37,030 nucleotides of DNA from Actinomycetes bacterium (GCA_021818025.1 JAKAFH010000014.1:1-37030), one strand, 5' to 3'. Positions 25,835-36,950 are shown, numbered from the stretch's first letter. The notes: generated by a model from the letters alone, not told the origin. Numbers and translations are program-made.

Positions 25835-26287
25835 GCGTTCCTCCGTCTCAGCACTGTCCTTTTCTACCACTCGGCTTCTGCGCACCCAATCTCGAGCGGG
25901 CGACATTCTGCAAGTTCGTGCAGTCTGATGAGTAATCATCGCACGGGCACGACCGCGTGCCGTGGCTCGAGCACGCGGTCGTCGCTCCGGCGAGCGCAGC
26001 GGTCGGCGCCGAGCCGCGAAGTTGCGCAACGTGATCCCGGTCCGACGTCACGCAAATCCGATGACCGAGCTCTGAGCATCAGCGCGGGCTCGGCGCGAGC
26101 CGACGGCGTGTGCTGGCTCGGGTCTGTGCCCGCACGCCGCGCCGGGGTCGCGAGACAGGCGTCAGCCGCACCCAGGGTGGCGTCACTATGTTGGACGGTG
26201 CGTTGCGCGGACGCGTGCATCGCGCGCTCGAGATGAAAGGGGAACGGGGTTTCGGATTCGCTGGTCGGATCACGCCCCTGGTAGCCA
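25835..26287. other. Long divergent intergenic region between the carboxylase operon and birA
   Basis: These 453 bases are the longest stretch without a convincing gene. Near the left end, TAGAAA (25866-25861, minus strand) could be the -10 box of the carboxylase operon, with its ribosome-binding site GGAGGA. On the plus strand, TATGTT (26187-26192) is a possible birA -10 box. Between them are a strong 12-bp hairpin (separate entry) and smaller stems, such as GGCTCG/CGAGCC (26087-26101) and CGGCGTG/CACGCCG (26104-26139). Short frames here have poor codon patterns and no recognisable homology. The region may carry regulatory or noncoding RNA. Confidence 0.5.
25949..25982. repeat. Perfect 12-bp inverted repeat
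   Basis: ACGACCGCGTGC (25949-25960) and GCACGCGGTCGT (25971-25982) are exact reverse complements separated by 10 bases. There is no T tract on either side. It lies about 80 bases upstream of the carboxylase -10 box and 300 bases before birA. It could be an operator, a terminator of an unseen transcript, or part of an RNA. Confidence 0.7.
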
Positions 26288-27034
26288 ATGGATTCGATCG
26301 TCTGGCGAGTCGACGAGGTCACGTCAATCGATTCGACCAATTCCTGGTTAGTGGAGCAAGCCCGTAGCGGCGCACCCGAGGGACGCGCCATCCTCGCGGG
26401 TTTCCAGCGGGCCGGACGGGGTCGCCTCGACCGCACGTGGGAGGCACCGGCGGACAGCGCCCTCCTGCTCTCACTGCTGCTTCGCCCCGCGGCGCTTCGC
26501 GGCGCGTCGTGGGCCGCCTCAGCGGTGGCCCTCGCCGCACGTGCGGCGCTCGTTCGCCTTAGTGGGGTGCGCCCGCAACTCAAGTGGCCCAACGACCTCG
26601 TGGTGGACGACGAGAAGCTCGGCGGCCTACTAGCCGAGCTCGCCACCGACGACCCGCCGGCGGTCGTCGTCGGACTGGGAGTGAACTTGACGGCGTACCC
26701 ACCGGACCTCGCCGCGACGAGTGTGCGACGCCGCTCGGGCGTGACACTGTGGCCGCGCGCACTCGCGGACATCGTGTTCGAGGAGGTCGAGTTTCGTCGT
26801 CGGCTCCTTGACGACGAGCGGGGACTGGCGGCGCTTCGCGACGAGTATCGCGGCGCGTCGGCGACACTGGGTCGATCTGTTCGCGTCACGCTGCTCGAGC
26901 GCACCGTGGTCGGTGACGCCGTCGACGTCGACGACGATGGCGCGCTGGTCGTCGACGTCGACGGCGATCGTCGGGCGTTCCGCGCCGCCGACGTGGTGCA
27001 CCTGCGTCCCCAATCAGCGGTAGGTGGCGCATGA
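26288..27034 (+). CDS. birA: Biotin-protein ligase
   Basis: A 248-residue biotin--[acyl-CoA carboxylase] ligase. It activates biotin to biotinyl-AMP and attaches it to BCCP. The substrate motifs SIDSTNSWL, GRGR (residues 43-46), KWPNDL (99-104) and EKLGGLLAE are all present, and a small C-terminal SH3-like domain ends the protein. It has no N-terminal helix-turn-helix, so it is a class I ligase without the repressor role of E. coli BirA. An in-frame TAG lies just before the ATG at 26288, which fixes the N-terminal limit; no good ribosome-binding site is seen. It overlaps rmlD by 4 bases and faces away from a biotin-dependent carboxylase. Confidence 0.92.
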   Translation: MDSIVWRVDEVTSIDSTNSWLVEQARSGAPEGRAILAGFQRAGRGRLDRTWEAPADSALLLSLLLRPAALRGASWAASAVALAARAALVRLSGVRPQLKWPNDLVVDDEKLGGLLAELATDDPPAVVVGLGVNLTAYPPDLAATSVRRRSGVTLWPRALADIVFEEVEFRRRLLDDERGLAALRDEYRGASATLGRSVRVTLLERTVVGDAVDVDDDGALVVDVDGDRRAFRAADVVHLRPQSAVGGA

Positions 27035-27942
27035 GTACGGTGCGGGTGCTCGTCACCGGTGCGGCGGGCCAAGTCGGGGTCGACCTGGTCTCGACCTTGC
27101 GTGGCGAGGTTCCCCCGGGCGCCGACGCACGTTGGCAGCCGGATGGCCTCGCGGTAGGGAGCGATGAGTTCGACGTGCTCGGCGTGACGCGTCACGAGCT
27201 CGACCTCGCCGATCGCGACGCGATCACGCGCGTGCTCGGACTCACCAAGCCCGACGTCGTCGTCAACCTCGCCGCGTATACGGCGGTTGACCAGGCAGAA
27301 CGTGATGTTGAGGCGTGCTACGCCGTCAACGCGACCGCGACGGGTTTGCTCTCGGAGGCGTGCGCCGCGCTCGGGGCGCACTTCGTGACGATCTCCACCG
27401 ACTACGTCTTTGACGGGGAGAAGGGGTCGGGCTACCGGGAAGACGATGTCCCGAACCCCCAGGGCGTCTACGGGGCGTCTAAGTGGGCCGGCGAGCAGCG
27501 CTGCCGTGTACAAGACACCATCGTTCGAACGTCGTGGGTCATGGGCGTGCGTGGCAAGAGCGTCGTGCACGTCATCGCCAACCGCGCGGAAAGCGGGTCG
27601 ACGGTGCGTTTCGTGGACGACCAGACTGGCACGGTGACCTGCGCGGCTGACCTCGCGCGGGCACTCGTGACGGTGGTGCGTGAGCGTCCCGGCGGCGTGT
27701 GGCACGTCGCCAACGAGGGAACGACGACCTGGTTCGACCTGGCCCGCTTCGTCGGACGCGAGCTCGGGCGCGGTGATGAGTTCGCGACGCCGATCACGAC
27801 CGCCGAACTGTCGCCGGCGCCGCTCGCGACGCGCCCCCGGCGTAGTGACCTGGTCACGGCCAAGTGGCGTTCGCGCTGGGCGGCGTTGCCGGACTGGCAC
27901 GAAGGCGTTGCACGGCTCTTGCGCGACCGGGCGGCATCGTGA
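27031..27942 (+). CDS. rmlD: dTDP-4-dehydrorhamnose reductase
   Basis: A 303-residue extended SDR enzyme that makes dTDP-L-rhamnose for cell-wall linkers and polysaccharides. An N-terminal NAD(P)-binding LVTGAAGQVG is followed by VVNLAAYTAVDQAE, the ISTDYVFDG segment and the catalytic YGASKWAGE. An N-terminal insertion rich in Pro/Gly (around residues 25-45) is unusual. The other rml genes are not here. It is coupled by ATGA to birA and by GTGA to a glycosyltransferase that may use the rhamnose donor. Confidence 0.88.
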   Translation: MSTVRVLVTGAAGQVGVDLVSTLRGEVPPGADARWQPDGLAVGSDEFDVLGVTRHELDLADRDAITRVLGLTKPDVVVNLAAYTAVDQAERDVEACYAVNATATGLLSEACAALGAHFVTISTDYVFDGEKGSGYREDDVPNPQGVYGASKWAGEQRCRVQDTIVRTSWVMGVRGKSVVHVIANRAESGSTVRFVDDQTGTVTCAADLARALVTVVRERPGGVWHVANEGTTTWFDLARFVGRELGRGDEFATPITTAELSPAPLATRPRRSDLVTAKWRSRWAALPDWHEGVARLLRDRAAS

Positions 27943-28784
27943 CCCTGCCTGTCACCGCGGTCGTCGTCGACTTCCACGCCGATGAGGCACTCGTCGGCTG
28001 TGTTCGGTCCCTACAGGCCAACGACGTCGATCGGATCGTCGTGGTCGAGAACGGCCGTCCGGGCTCGACCAGCGCGTACGTCGACCTCGACGCGGTGACC
28101 CTGGTCGAACCCGGGCTCAATCTGGGCTACGGCCGAGGCGTCAACCGAGGCGTCGCCGCCGAGGCGACGAACCCTTACTTGTTGGTCGCCAACCCCGACC
28201 TCATCGTGCACGAGGGCGCCGTCGCGTCGATGGTCGCCTACCTCGACGAGCACGCCGAAGTCGGCGTGGTCGGGCCGACCATCGAGCGGCCCGACGGGTC
28301 GCGCTACCCGTCGCTGCGAGTCTTTCCCAACGTGTGGCTCGCTGGTGCGCACGCGGTCCTCGCGCCCTGGTGGCCGGGCAACCCCGCGACGGCGCGGTAC
28401 CGCGCGCCGAGGCCCGACGGGACGGTGGACTGGGTGTCGGGAGCCTGCTTCCTGATCCGGCGCTCGGTGCTCGAGGCCGTCGGGGGCTTTGACGAGCGGT
28501 ACTTCATGTTCGCCGAGGACATGGCGCTGTGCTGGCGGGTGTGGGGCGCCGGGTGGACGGTCGCCGCGGTGCCCGACGCGGTCGTGACCCACGTCGAGGG
28601 GCTGTCACGCCAGCGCGCCTCGCGGGCCATGATCGTCGCGCACCACCAGAGCGCCCTGCGATTCGAATGGCAGACCGCCCGGGGCTGGCGCCGACTGCTG
28701 GCCCCGGTGGCGAGCCTGGTGCTCGGGGCGCGGCTCGCGGCGATGCTGGCGCTCGACTCGTGGACGCGACGGGCGCGGCCGTAG
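27939..28784 (+). CDS. GT2-family glycosyltransferase, rhamnosyltransferase-like
   Basis: A 281-residue GT-A-fold glycosyltransferase of family 2. The N-terminal nucleotide-sugar region TAVVVDFHADEALVGCVRSL is followed by NLGYGRGVNRGV, LLVANPDLIVHEGAV, and the acceptor region FDERYFMFAEDMALCWRVW. This pattern is typical of WbbL-like rhamnosyltransferases, and rmlD directly upstream supports that use. Only a weak hydrophobic C-terminal segment (LLAPVASLVLGARLAAMLAL) suggests membrane association. The GTG at 27939 overlaps the rmlD stop as GTGA. Its own stop codon overlaps the -10 box of the RNA gene. Confidence 0.82.
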   Translation: MTLPVTAVVVDFHADEALVGCVRSLQANDVDRIVVVENGRPGSTSAYVDLDAVTLVEPGLNLGYGRGVNRGVAAEATNPYLLVANPDLIVHEGAVASMVAYLDEHAEVGVVGPTIERPDGSRYPSLRVFPNVWLAGAHAVLAPWWPGNPATARYRAPRPDGTVDWVSGACFLIRRSVLEAVGGFDERYFMFAEDMALCWRVWGAGWTVAAVPDAVVTHVEGLSRQRASRAMIVAHHQSALRFEWQTARGWRRLLAPVASLVLGARLAAMLALDSWTRRARP

Positions 28785-28787
28785 ACT
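28782..28787 (+). promoter_or_regulatory. Predicted -10 box of the structured RNA
   Basis: TAGACT begins in the stop codon of the glycosyltransferase gene. It lies 5 bases before the first G of the RNA's closing stem (28793). That is the same box-to-start distance inferred for the leaderless mRNAs in this window. Confidence 0.5.
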
Positions 28788-28792
28788 GGTCC

Positions 28793-29045
28793 GGGGCTAC
28801 GGGTGGTTCTGTGGTTGAAAGTCGAGGCCAGCCGCGGGCGAAACGACCCACGTAAGGCGTCTTGTTGACGCCGAGCATGGCGCGGTTTAGAAGTCAGTCC
28901 TGCCCCTTCGCGGTCACCGTGGCCGCGCGGGGAGCCGGTGAAGTGCACGAGAACGACGTCGGAGAGCTTTGGCTGCCGGCGGCGCGTGTGGACACCGCCG
29001 CAGGCAGGTGTGGGGTCAAAGACCAGGTCAGACACCCGTAGCCCC
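28793..29045 (+). ncRNA. Candidate structured noncoding RNA upstream of secA
   Basis: GGGGCTACGGGTG (28793-28805) is perfectly complementary to CACCCGTAGCCCC (29033-29045), so a ~253-nt RNA would be closed by a 13-bp long-range stem. Inside are a two-part stem GTGG/CCAC plus GTCG/CGAC (28811-28851), a hairpin GGCGTC/GACGCC (28856-28872), GCGCGG/CCGCGC (28880-28928), CTGCC plus CGGCGG pairing with CCGCCG plus GGCAG (28973-29007), and GGTC/GACC (29014-29024). No plausible protein frame covers it. A -10 box sits just upstream, and the secA promoter lies downstream. I do not see the conserved sequences of tmRNA, RNase P or SRP RNA. Its place before secA, where many actinobacteria carry raiA/hpf, makes a relative of the raiA-motif RNA one hypothesis. 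Confidence 0.7.
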
Positions 29046-29060
29046 GTAAGGATCGTCCGT

Positions 29061-29073
29061 CTACCGGTAGGGT
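29061..29073 (+). promoter_or_regulatory. Predicted secA promoter with palindrome
   Basis: TAGGGT (29068-29073) is a -10 candidate, giving a leader of about 4 bases before the ATG at 29084. It overlaps the perfect palindrome CTACCGGTAG (29061-29070), a possible operator or extended -10 element. Confidence 0.5.
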
Positions 29074-29083
29074 GAAACACGAC

Positions 29084-31748
<2,665 letters not shown>

Positions 31749-31762
<14 letters not shown>

Positions 31763-32894
31763 GGCGGAGAACGCGCTGCGCGAGGCGCAGGCGTCACTCA
31801 GCGTGCTCGAGGAGCGGTGGAACTCGGCGCGCGACTACCTGAAGATCGACGAGCATCGGGCTCGCCACGCGCTGTTGAACGAGGAGGCGTCCTCGCCCGA
31901 CCTGTGGAACGATCAGGACCACGCCCGCGCCGTCACGACCGAGCTCGGTCGATTGACGAGCGAACTAGAGGCCTTCGACCAGCTGCGACGCAGCCTCGAT
32001 GACTGCGCGGTGTTGAGCGACTTCTCGACCGAGTCACTGGGTTCGGGCGAGGCGGACTGGACCCTGCTCGACGAGCTGCGCGCGAACGTCGCCGCGGTGG
32101 ACGACGCCCTCACGGCGCTCGAGACCCAGAGCCTGCTGAGCGGCCCCTACGACCACAACGACGCCATCGCCGAGCTCCACGCGGGGGCCGGCGGGACCGA
32201 CGCCCAGGACTGGACCGAGATGCTGCTGCGCATGTACGCGCGCTGGGCCGAGCGCCACGGCTTCGGGGTGGAGGTCGACGAGATCACCGAGGGCCAGGAG
32301 GCGGGTCTCCTGTCGGCCACCTTTATCGTGAAGGGGCCCTTCGCCTACGGGTGGCTCTCAGCGGACCGTGGCGTCCACCGACTCGTTCGCATCAGCCCCT
32401 TTGACTCACAGGCCCGGCGCCAGACGAGTTTCGCCAGCCTCGAGGTGACGCCCCTGCTCGATGACGACGCGCACGAGGTGGACATCGACGAGAAGGACCT
32501 GCGCATCGACACCTATCGTTCCTCGGGCGCCGGCGGACAGCACGTCAACAAGACCGATTCGGCCATTCGGATCACGCACCTGCCCACGGGGATCGTGGTG
32601 AGCTGCCAGAACGAGCGCAGCCAGCACCAGAACCGGGCCCGGGCGCTACAGATCCTGACGGCGAAGCTCGCCGAACGGGCCCGCGAGCAGCGCCGCGCGG
32701 AAATGGACGCCCTGTCGGGGGACCGGTCAGACAACGCCTGGGGCTCGCAGATCCGCAGCTACGTTCAGGCGCCCTACCAGTTGGTCAAGGACCACCGCAC
32801 CGATGTCGAGACCGGCAACGTCGACGCCGTACTCGACGGCGATATCGACGCCTTCATGGAGGCCGAGCTGCGACGCCAGCGCACCAGGAGCTGA
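31749..32894 (+). CDS. prfB: Peptide chain release factor 2
   Basis: RF2 ends translation at UGA and UAA. The 381-residue protein has the stop-recognition tripeptide SPF in [12 protein letters not shown] (about residue 216) and the peptidyl-tRNA hydrolysis motif GGQ in [15 protein letters not shown] (about 262). The N-terminal helical domain contains [12 protein letters not shown]. The frame is continuous, so the programmed +1 frameshift that regulates prfB in many bacteria is absent. It begins inside the end of secA and is probably translated from the same mRNA. Confidence 0.95.
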
Positions 32895-32946
32895 ACGCGT
32901 TGACCGGGCTGGCGGTGACGATGACGTCGCGACGACGGGGCGAAAC

Positions 32947-32952
32947 TAGAAT
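32947..32952 (+). promoter_or_regulatory. Predicted -10 box of ftsEX
   Basis: TAGAAT in the 116-base gap after prfB. A start near 32959 would give a leader of about 50 bases that ends with AAGGGG, a ribosome-binding site before the GTG at 33011. Confidence 0.45.
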
Positions 32953-33010
32953 GCTCGAAGAGATTCTGGGTGTCCGACCACCGATCAAGTGAACCCGAAG
33001 GGGCAGTGCC

Positions 33011-33712
33011 GTGATTCGTTTTGAGAACGTGTCGAAGACCTACAAGAATGGGACGCCCGCGCTCAAGGACATCTCGCTGGACATCGAGAAGGGCGAATTC
33101 GTCTTCCTCGTCGGCGCGTCGGGTTCGGGCAAGACGACCTTCCTGCGCCTCTTGCTGCGTGAGGAACTGCCCGATCGCGGACGGATCCTCGAAGCGGGTC
33201 GCGACATCAGCGAACTCTCCAAGTGGCGCGTGCCGTACCTTCGGCGCAACATCGGCTGCGTCTTCCAGGACTTCCGGCTCTTGCCGAACAAGTCGGTCTT
33301 CGAGAACGTCGCCTTCGCCCTCGAGGTGATCGGCCGGCCCCGTTCGACCATCGAATCCCAGGTGCCCCAGATCCTCGAGCTCGTCGGCCTGGCCGACAAG
33401 GCGAAGAACCTGCCGGGCGAACTCTCGGGTGGCGAGCAGCAGCGCGTGGCGGTGGCCCGGGCGTTCGTCAACCGACCACTCATCCTGCTCGCAGACGAGC
33501 CGACGGGCAACCTCGACCCCACCAACTCGGAGTCCATCATGGCGCTGCTCGAACGGATCAATCGGACCGGGACCACGGTGGTGATGGCGACCCACGACAA
33601 GGCGCTCGTGGACCGGATGCGACGGCGCGTGATCGAGCTTGACCACGGCGAGATGGTTCGTGACCAGGTGCGTGGCGTCTATGGCATCGACGAGCCGATG
33701 GAGATCCGCTGA
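33011..33712 (+). CDS. ftsE: Cell-division ATPase FtsE
   Basis: ABC-type ATPase of 233 residues that works with FtsX. Together they transmit signals across the membrane to control peptidoglycan hydrolases during division. The start [20 protein letters not shown] is typical. Walker A is GASGSGKTT, the signature is [14 protein letters not shown], and Walker B is [11 protein letters not shown]. It is coupled to ftsX by a TGATG stop/start overlap. Confidence 0.95.
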   Translation: MIRFENVSKTYKNGTPALKDISLDIEKGEFVFLVGASGSGKTTFLRLLLREELPDRGRILEAGRDISELSKWRVPYLRRNIGCVFQDFRLLPNKSVFENVAFALEVIGRPRSTIESQVPQILELVGLADKAKNLPGELSGGEQQRVAVARAFVNRPLILLADEPTGNLDPTNSESIMALLERINRTGTTVVMATHDKALVDRMRRRVIELDHGEMVRDQVRGVYGIDEPMEIR

Positions 33713-34566
33713 TGCGCGTCTATCTTCGATACGCGGTCAAAGAGACCCTGGCCAACCTCTGGCGCAACCGGATGATGACGATCGCGGCGGTGTTGACCGT
33801 CGCGGTCTCGTTGTCCCTGGTGGGCGCGGCGCTGCTGCTCAAGCAGAGCGCGGCGCAGGCGTCTGCACAGTGGGAGCAGGGAACCCGGGTGACGGTCTGG
33901 ATGCAGCCCAACGCGAGCGCGAGTCAGCTCGCCAACGTCAGGAGCCAACTCGCGACGATGCCCATCGTGAAGGACTGCACGTTCAACACCCAGGCCCAGG
34001 ACTACCAAGAGGCCAAGCGCATCCTGCCCCAGTCCGAGTGGTCGGTGCTGTCGGTCTCGAACGTGCCGTCGTCGTTCCGTTGCGTGCCCACGGTGCCCTC
34101 GGACGCCTTCGTCGTGATGTCGACGTTCAAGAACGAGCCCGGCGTCTACAACGTCACCGCGCCCGAGCAGCAGATCCGACAGATGAACAGCGCGATTCGA
34201 ATCCTGCAGATCGTGTTCCTGGCGCTGGCCGGCGTGCTGCTGCTCTCGGCCACGGTACTCATCTTGAACACGATCCGCATGGCGATCTTCGCCCGGCGTC
34301 GCGAGGTCTCGGTGATGAAGTTGGTGGGGGCGACCAACTGGTTCATCCGCATCCCCTACATCACCGAGGGATTCATCCAGGGCCTGCTGGGGTCGCTCGT
34401 GGCCGTGCTCGCGGTGACCGCGCTGCATACCTGGTACCCACTGCACAACGAGTTCCAGTTGGACACTACGGCCCTGGTGGGCACCAACCTCGTGGTGCTC
34501 ATCGTGGGCGTCGTGATCGGCTCGGTCGGCTCGGGTCTGGCGATCCGCCGCTTCCTAGACGTCTAG
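33712..34566 (+). CDS. ftsX: Cell-division membrane protein FtsX
   Basis: Membrane partner of FtsE, 284 residues. A cytoplasmic N-terminus and first membrane helix (MTIAAVLTVAVSLSLVGAAL) are followed by an extracytoplasmic domain (about residues 45-165). Three further helices come next, two of which are clear near IVFLALAGVLLLSATVLIL and LVVLIVGVVIGSVGSGL. The conserved ARRREVSVMKLVGATNWFIR segment lies between them. In many actinobacteria smpB follows, but here the next gene is the convergent msrB, 4 bases away. Confidence 0.94.
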   Translation: MRVYLRYAVKETLANLWRNRMMTIAAVLTVAVSLSLVGAALLLKQSAAQASAQWEQGTRVTVWMQPNASASQLANVRSQLATMPIVKDCTFNTQAQDYQEAKRILPQSEWSVLSVSNVPSSFRCVPTVPSDAFVVMSTFKNEPGVYNVTAPEQQIRQMNSAIRILQIVFLALAGVLLLSATVLILNTIRMAIFARRREVSVMKLVGATNWFIRIPYITEGFIQGLLGSLVAVLAVTALHTWYPLHNEFQLDTTALVGTNLVVLIVGVVIGSVGSGLAIRRFLDV

Positions 34567-34570
34567 GGAC

Positions 34571-34969
34571 CTATTCGCGGTCCGGGTCGAAGTCGATCGC
34601 GAGCGAGTTGACGCAGTAGCGAAGGCCAGTCGGCGTCGGGCCGTCGTCAAAGACGTGACCGAGGTGCCCGCCGCAGGCGGCACAGAGGATCTCGGTGCGG
34701 ACGCGACCGAGTGAGTGATCCGGTCGCTCCACGATGGTGCCCGGCTCACACGCGTCAAAGCTCGGCCAGCCGCAGTGCGAGTCGAACTTCTGGTCCGAGG
34801 TGAAGAGTCGCTGCCCGCAGCCGCCGCACGTGAAGACGCCAGCGTCGTCCACGTCGAGCAGCGACCCCGAAAAGGGCGGCTCGGTCGCGGCTTCACGCAG
34901 GACGGCGTAGCGGTCGGGGTCGAGCACGGCTCGCCATTCGGACTCGGATCGGTTCACGAGATACGACAT
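34571..34969 (-). CDS. msrB: Peptide methionine-(R)-S-oxide reductase MsrB
   Basis: A 132-residue repair enzyme that reduces the R form of methionine sulfoxide in proteins. Zinc is bound by two CxxC pairs (Cys48/51 in FTCGGCG and Cys96/99 in ILCAACG). The catalytic cysteine is Cys119 in RYCVNS, and Cys66 in HCGWPSF is a candidate resolving cysteine. All family motifs are intact. It follows dxs on the same strand by 33 bases but has its own TACCCT box, so it may be transcribed separately, without a leader. Confidence 0.95.
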   Translation of the reverse strand: MSYLVNRSESEWRAVLDPDRYAVLREAATEPPFSGSLLDVDDAGVFTCGGCGQRLFTSDQKFDSHCGWPSFDACEPGTIVERPDHSLGRVRTEILCAACGGHLGHVFDDGPTPTGLRYCVNSLAIDFDPDRE

Positions 34970-34976
34970 GGGTCTC

Positions 34977-34982
34977 AGGGTA
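34977..34982 (-). promoter_or_regulatory. Predicted -10 box of msrB
   Basis: TACCCT on the minus strand, seven bases before the msrB ATG. It lies inside the 33-base gap after dxs. Confidence 0.45.
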
Positions 34983-35002
34983 TCCGGAGACGGCGTCGGC
35001 GG

Positions 35003-36928
35003 TTACAAGTACTTCGAGTGCGGCGCCTCGGGCAGCGGCCGGGGGAACTCGGGCTTGTCGTCGAGCATTCGCGTGAAGGCTTCGGTCAGTCCGGCCGGGT
35101 CGAGACCCAGCTCGGCGAGCAGGAGATCCGGTCGGTGGTGCTCGAGGAAGGCGCGCGGCACGCCAAGAATCCTCGTCGTGGGAAACGACTGCCCGAGCTC
35201 TTGGGCACGATCACGCACGGCGGCGACCATCAGCGTGCCGGCGCCGCCGTGGCGGGTGCCGTCCTCCACGGTGATGATGCGCTCGTGAGCCAGCGCGTCA
35301 TCGATCATCGACGGGTCCGGTGGCAGGACGCGCACGTCGTAGAGGGTCACGCGACCGCGGCTTGACCCCATGGCGGCGATCGCCGCCATGGCACTGGGTG
35401 CCATCTTGCCGACGGCGAGCACGCACAGCGACCCGTCGCCGCGCAGCACTTCTCGTGCCTGGAGGCCGCTGCCGATCGCGCCGTCAAAGGGTTGGGGGAG
35501 CGTCTTGGGGAAGCGAATGGCCGTGGGCGTCGACATCGAGAGCGCGGTCGCGAGCATCCCGGGAACCTCCTCGGCGCTCGAGGGCGCGAAGATGGTCACG
35601 TTGGGGATCGCGAGACACAGGGCGATGTCGAGGAGTCCGTGGTGACTCGGGCCATCGTCGCCGGTGATCCCCGCTCGGTCGAAGACGAAGACGACCGGGA
35701 GGTTCAGCAGGCCGACGTCGAGGTGTGCCTGGTCGAAGGCGCGGCTGAAGAACGTGGAGTACACCGCCACCACGGGCTTGAGCCCGCCCATCGCCATACC
35801 GGCCGCGGCCGTAACCGCGTGCTGCTCGGCGATCCCGACGTCGAAGAACCGCTCGGGGAACCGCTCCTGGAACTGCATGAGCCCGGTTGGCCCGGCCATC
35901 GCGGCGGTGATGGCGACGATGCGGTCGTCGACCCCGGCGAGAGTCACGAGCGCGTTACTGAACGCCTCGGTGAAGGACTGCGGCGGCACCTCCTCGTCGT
36001 TCAGTCGAGGTGGCAGTTTGAAGTCGTGCATCCGTAGGTCGTCGGTGACCGCCGGTTCATAGCCTCGACCCTTCTGGGTCATGACGTGAATCAGGATCGG
36101 CCCATCCCACTTCGCGGCGCTGCGGATCGTCGTCTCGAGGGATTCGATGTTGTGCCCGTCGATCGGCCCAACGTAGCGGACGCCGAGGTTCTCGAAGAAC
36201 GTGTGCGGCGTCACGAACTCGCGGACGACCGAGGTGAACCCGTCGATCCCTCGGTAGGCCGCCTTGCCCACTCGGGGCAGGTGGGGAACCAACCGGCGCA
36301 GCCGGTCGCGCATGGTCAGGTACGTCCGATTGAGGCGCAGGTTCGTGAGCGACTCGGAGAGCTTGGAGATGGTCGGCGCATAGCTTCGTCCGTTGTCGTT
36401 GAAGATGATGACGACGCGCTGGTTGGAGTGGCCGAGGTTGTTCAGTGCCTCGTAGGCCATGCCGCCGGTGAGCGATCCGTCGCCGACGACGGCGACGATG
36501 TGCCGTTTGCCGCCGTGGCCGATGAGCTCCTTGCGCTGCTCCATCGCGACGGACAGTCCGTGAGCGTAGGAGAGGGCGGTCGAAGCGTGCGACGATTCGA
36601 TCCAGTCGTGGGGACTCTCGGAGCGGTTGGGGTAGCCCGAGATTCCGTCGCGCTGGCGCAGGTGCTTGAAGCCGTAGCGCCTACCGGTCAGCAGCTTGTG
36701 CACGTAGGCCTGGTGGCCAGTGTCCCAGAGCAAGATGTCGTTGGGCGAGTCAAAGACTCGGTGCAGCGCGATAGTCAGCTCCACCACGCCGAGGTTCGAT
36801 CCGAGGTGCCCGCCCGTGGTGGTCACCGTCTCGATGATGAAGTTCCGGATTTCGCCGCTCAACTCGTAGAGCTGGTCGTAGGAGAGGCCCTTCAGGTCTG
36901 CCGGACTCTCGATCGACGGAAGTATCAC
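35003..36928 (-). CDS. dxs: 1-deoxy-D-xylulose-5-phosphate synthase
   Basis: First enzyme of the MEP isoprenoid pathway; it condenses pyruvate and glyceraldehyde 3-phosphate with thiamine diphosphate. The length of 641 residues is normal. Motifs include TGGHLGSNLGVVELT, ILLWDTGHQAYVHK, the TPP-binding GDGSLTGGMAYEALNN, and GVDDRIVAITAAMAGPTGL at the start of the transketolase-like domain. DVGIAEQHAVTAAAGMA contains the catalytic glutamate. The GTG start at 36928 is six bases after a TAGTCT box. It is the only isoprenoid gene in the window. Confidence 0.96.
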   Translation of the reverse strand: MILPSIESPADLKGLSYDQLYELSGEIRNFIIETVTTTGGHLGSNLGVVELTIALHRVFDSPNDILLWDTGHQAYVHKLLTGRRYGFKHLRQRDGISGYPNRSESPHDWIESSHASTALSYAHGLSVAMEQRKELIGHGGKRHIVAVVGDGSLTGGMAYEALNNLGHSNQRVVIIFNDNGRSYAPTISKLSESLTNLRLNRTYLTMRDRLRRLVPHLPRVGKAAYRGIDGFTSVVREFVTPHTFFENLGVRYVGPIDGHNIESLETTIRSAAKWDGPILIHVMTQKGRGYEPAVTDDLRMHDFKLPPRLNDEEVPPQSFTEAFSNALVTLAGVDDRIVAITAAMAGPTGLMQFQERFPERFFDVGIAEQHAVTAAAGMAMGGLKPVVAVYSTFFSRAFDQAHLDVGLLNLPVVFVFDRAGITGDDGPSHHGLLDIALCLAIPNVTIFAPSSAEEVPGMLATALSMSTPTAIRFPKTLPQPFDGAIGSGLQAREVLRGDGSLCVLAVGKMAPSAMAAIAAMGSSRGRVTLYDVRVLPPDPSMIDDALAHERIITVEDGTRHGGAGTLMVAAVRDRAQELGQSFPTTRILGVPRAFLEHHRPDLLLAELGLDPAGLTEAFTRMLDDKPEFPRPLPEAPHSKYL

Positions 36929-36934
36929 CCAGTC

Positions 36935-36950
36935 AGACTACCGGCCGGTA
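36935..36950 (-). promoter_or_regulatory. Predicted dxs promoter with palindrome
   Basis: TAGTCT (36940-36935, minus strand) lies six bases before the dxs GTG. The perfect 12-bp palindrome TACCGGCCGGTA (36939-36950) overlaps its upstream end, placing CCGGTAG at the -10 box as at metH and secA. The remaining 80 bases to the window end hold nothing I can identify. Confidence 0.5.

Noticed and set aside
26188-26367. Possible 59-residue frame starting with ATG in the birA upstream region
   Set aside because: It overlaps the start of birA by about 80 bases in another frame, lacks a ribosome-binding site and resembles no known family.
28793-29045. tmRNA, RNase P RNA or SRP RNA as identity of the structured RNA
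   Set aside because: There is no tRNA-like 3' end with a T-arm, no RNase P core sequence and no SRP domain IV sequence. The length and layout also differ.
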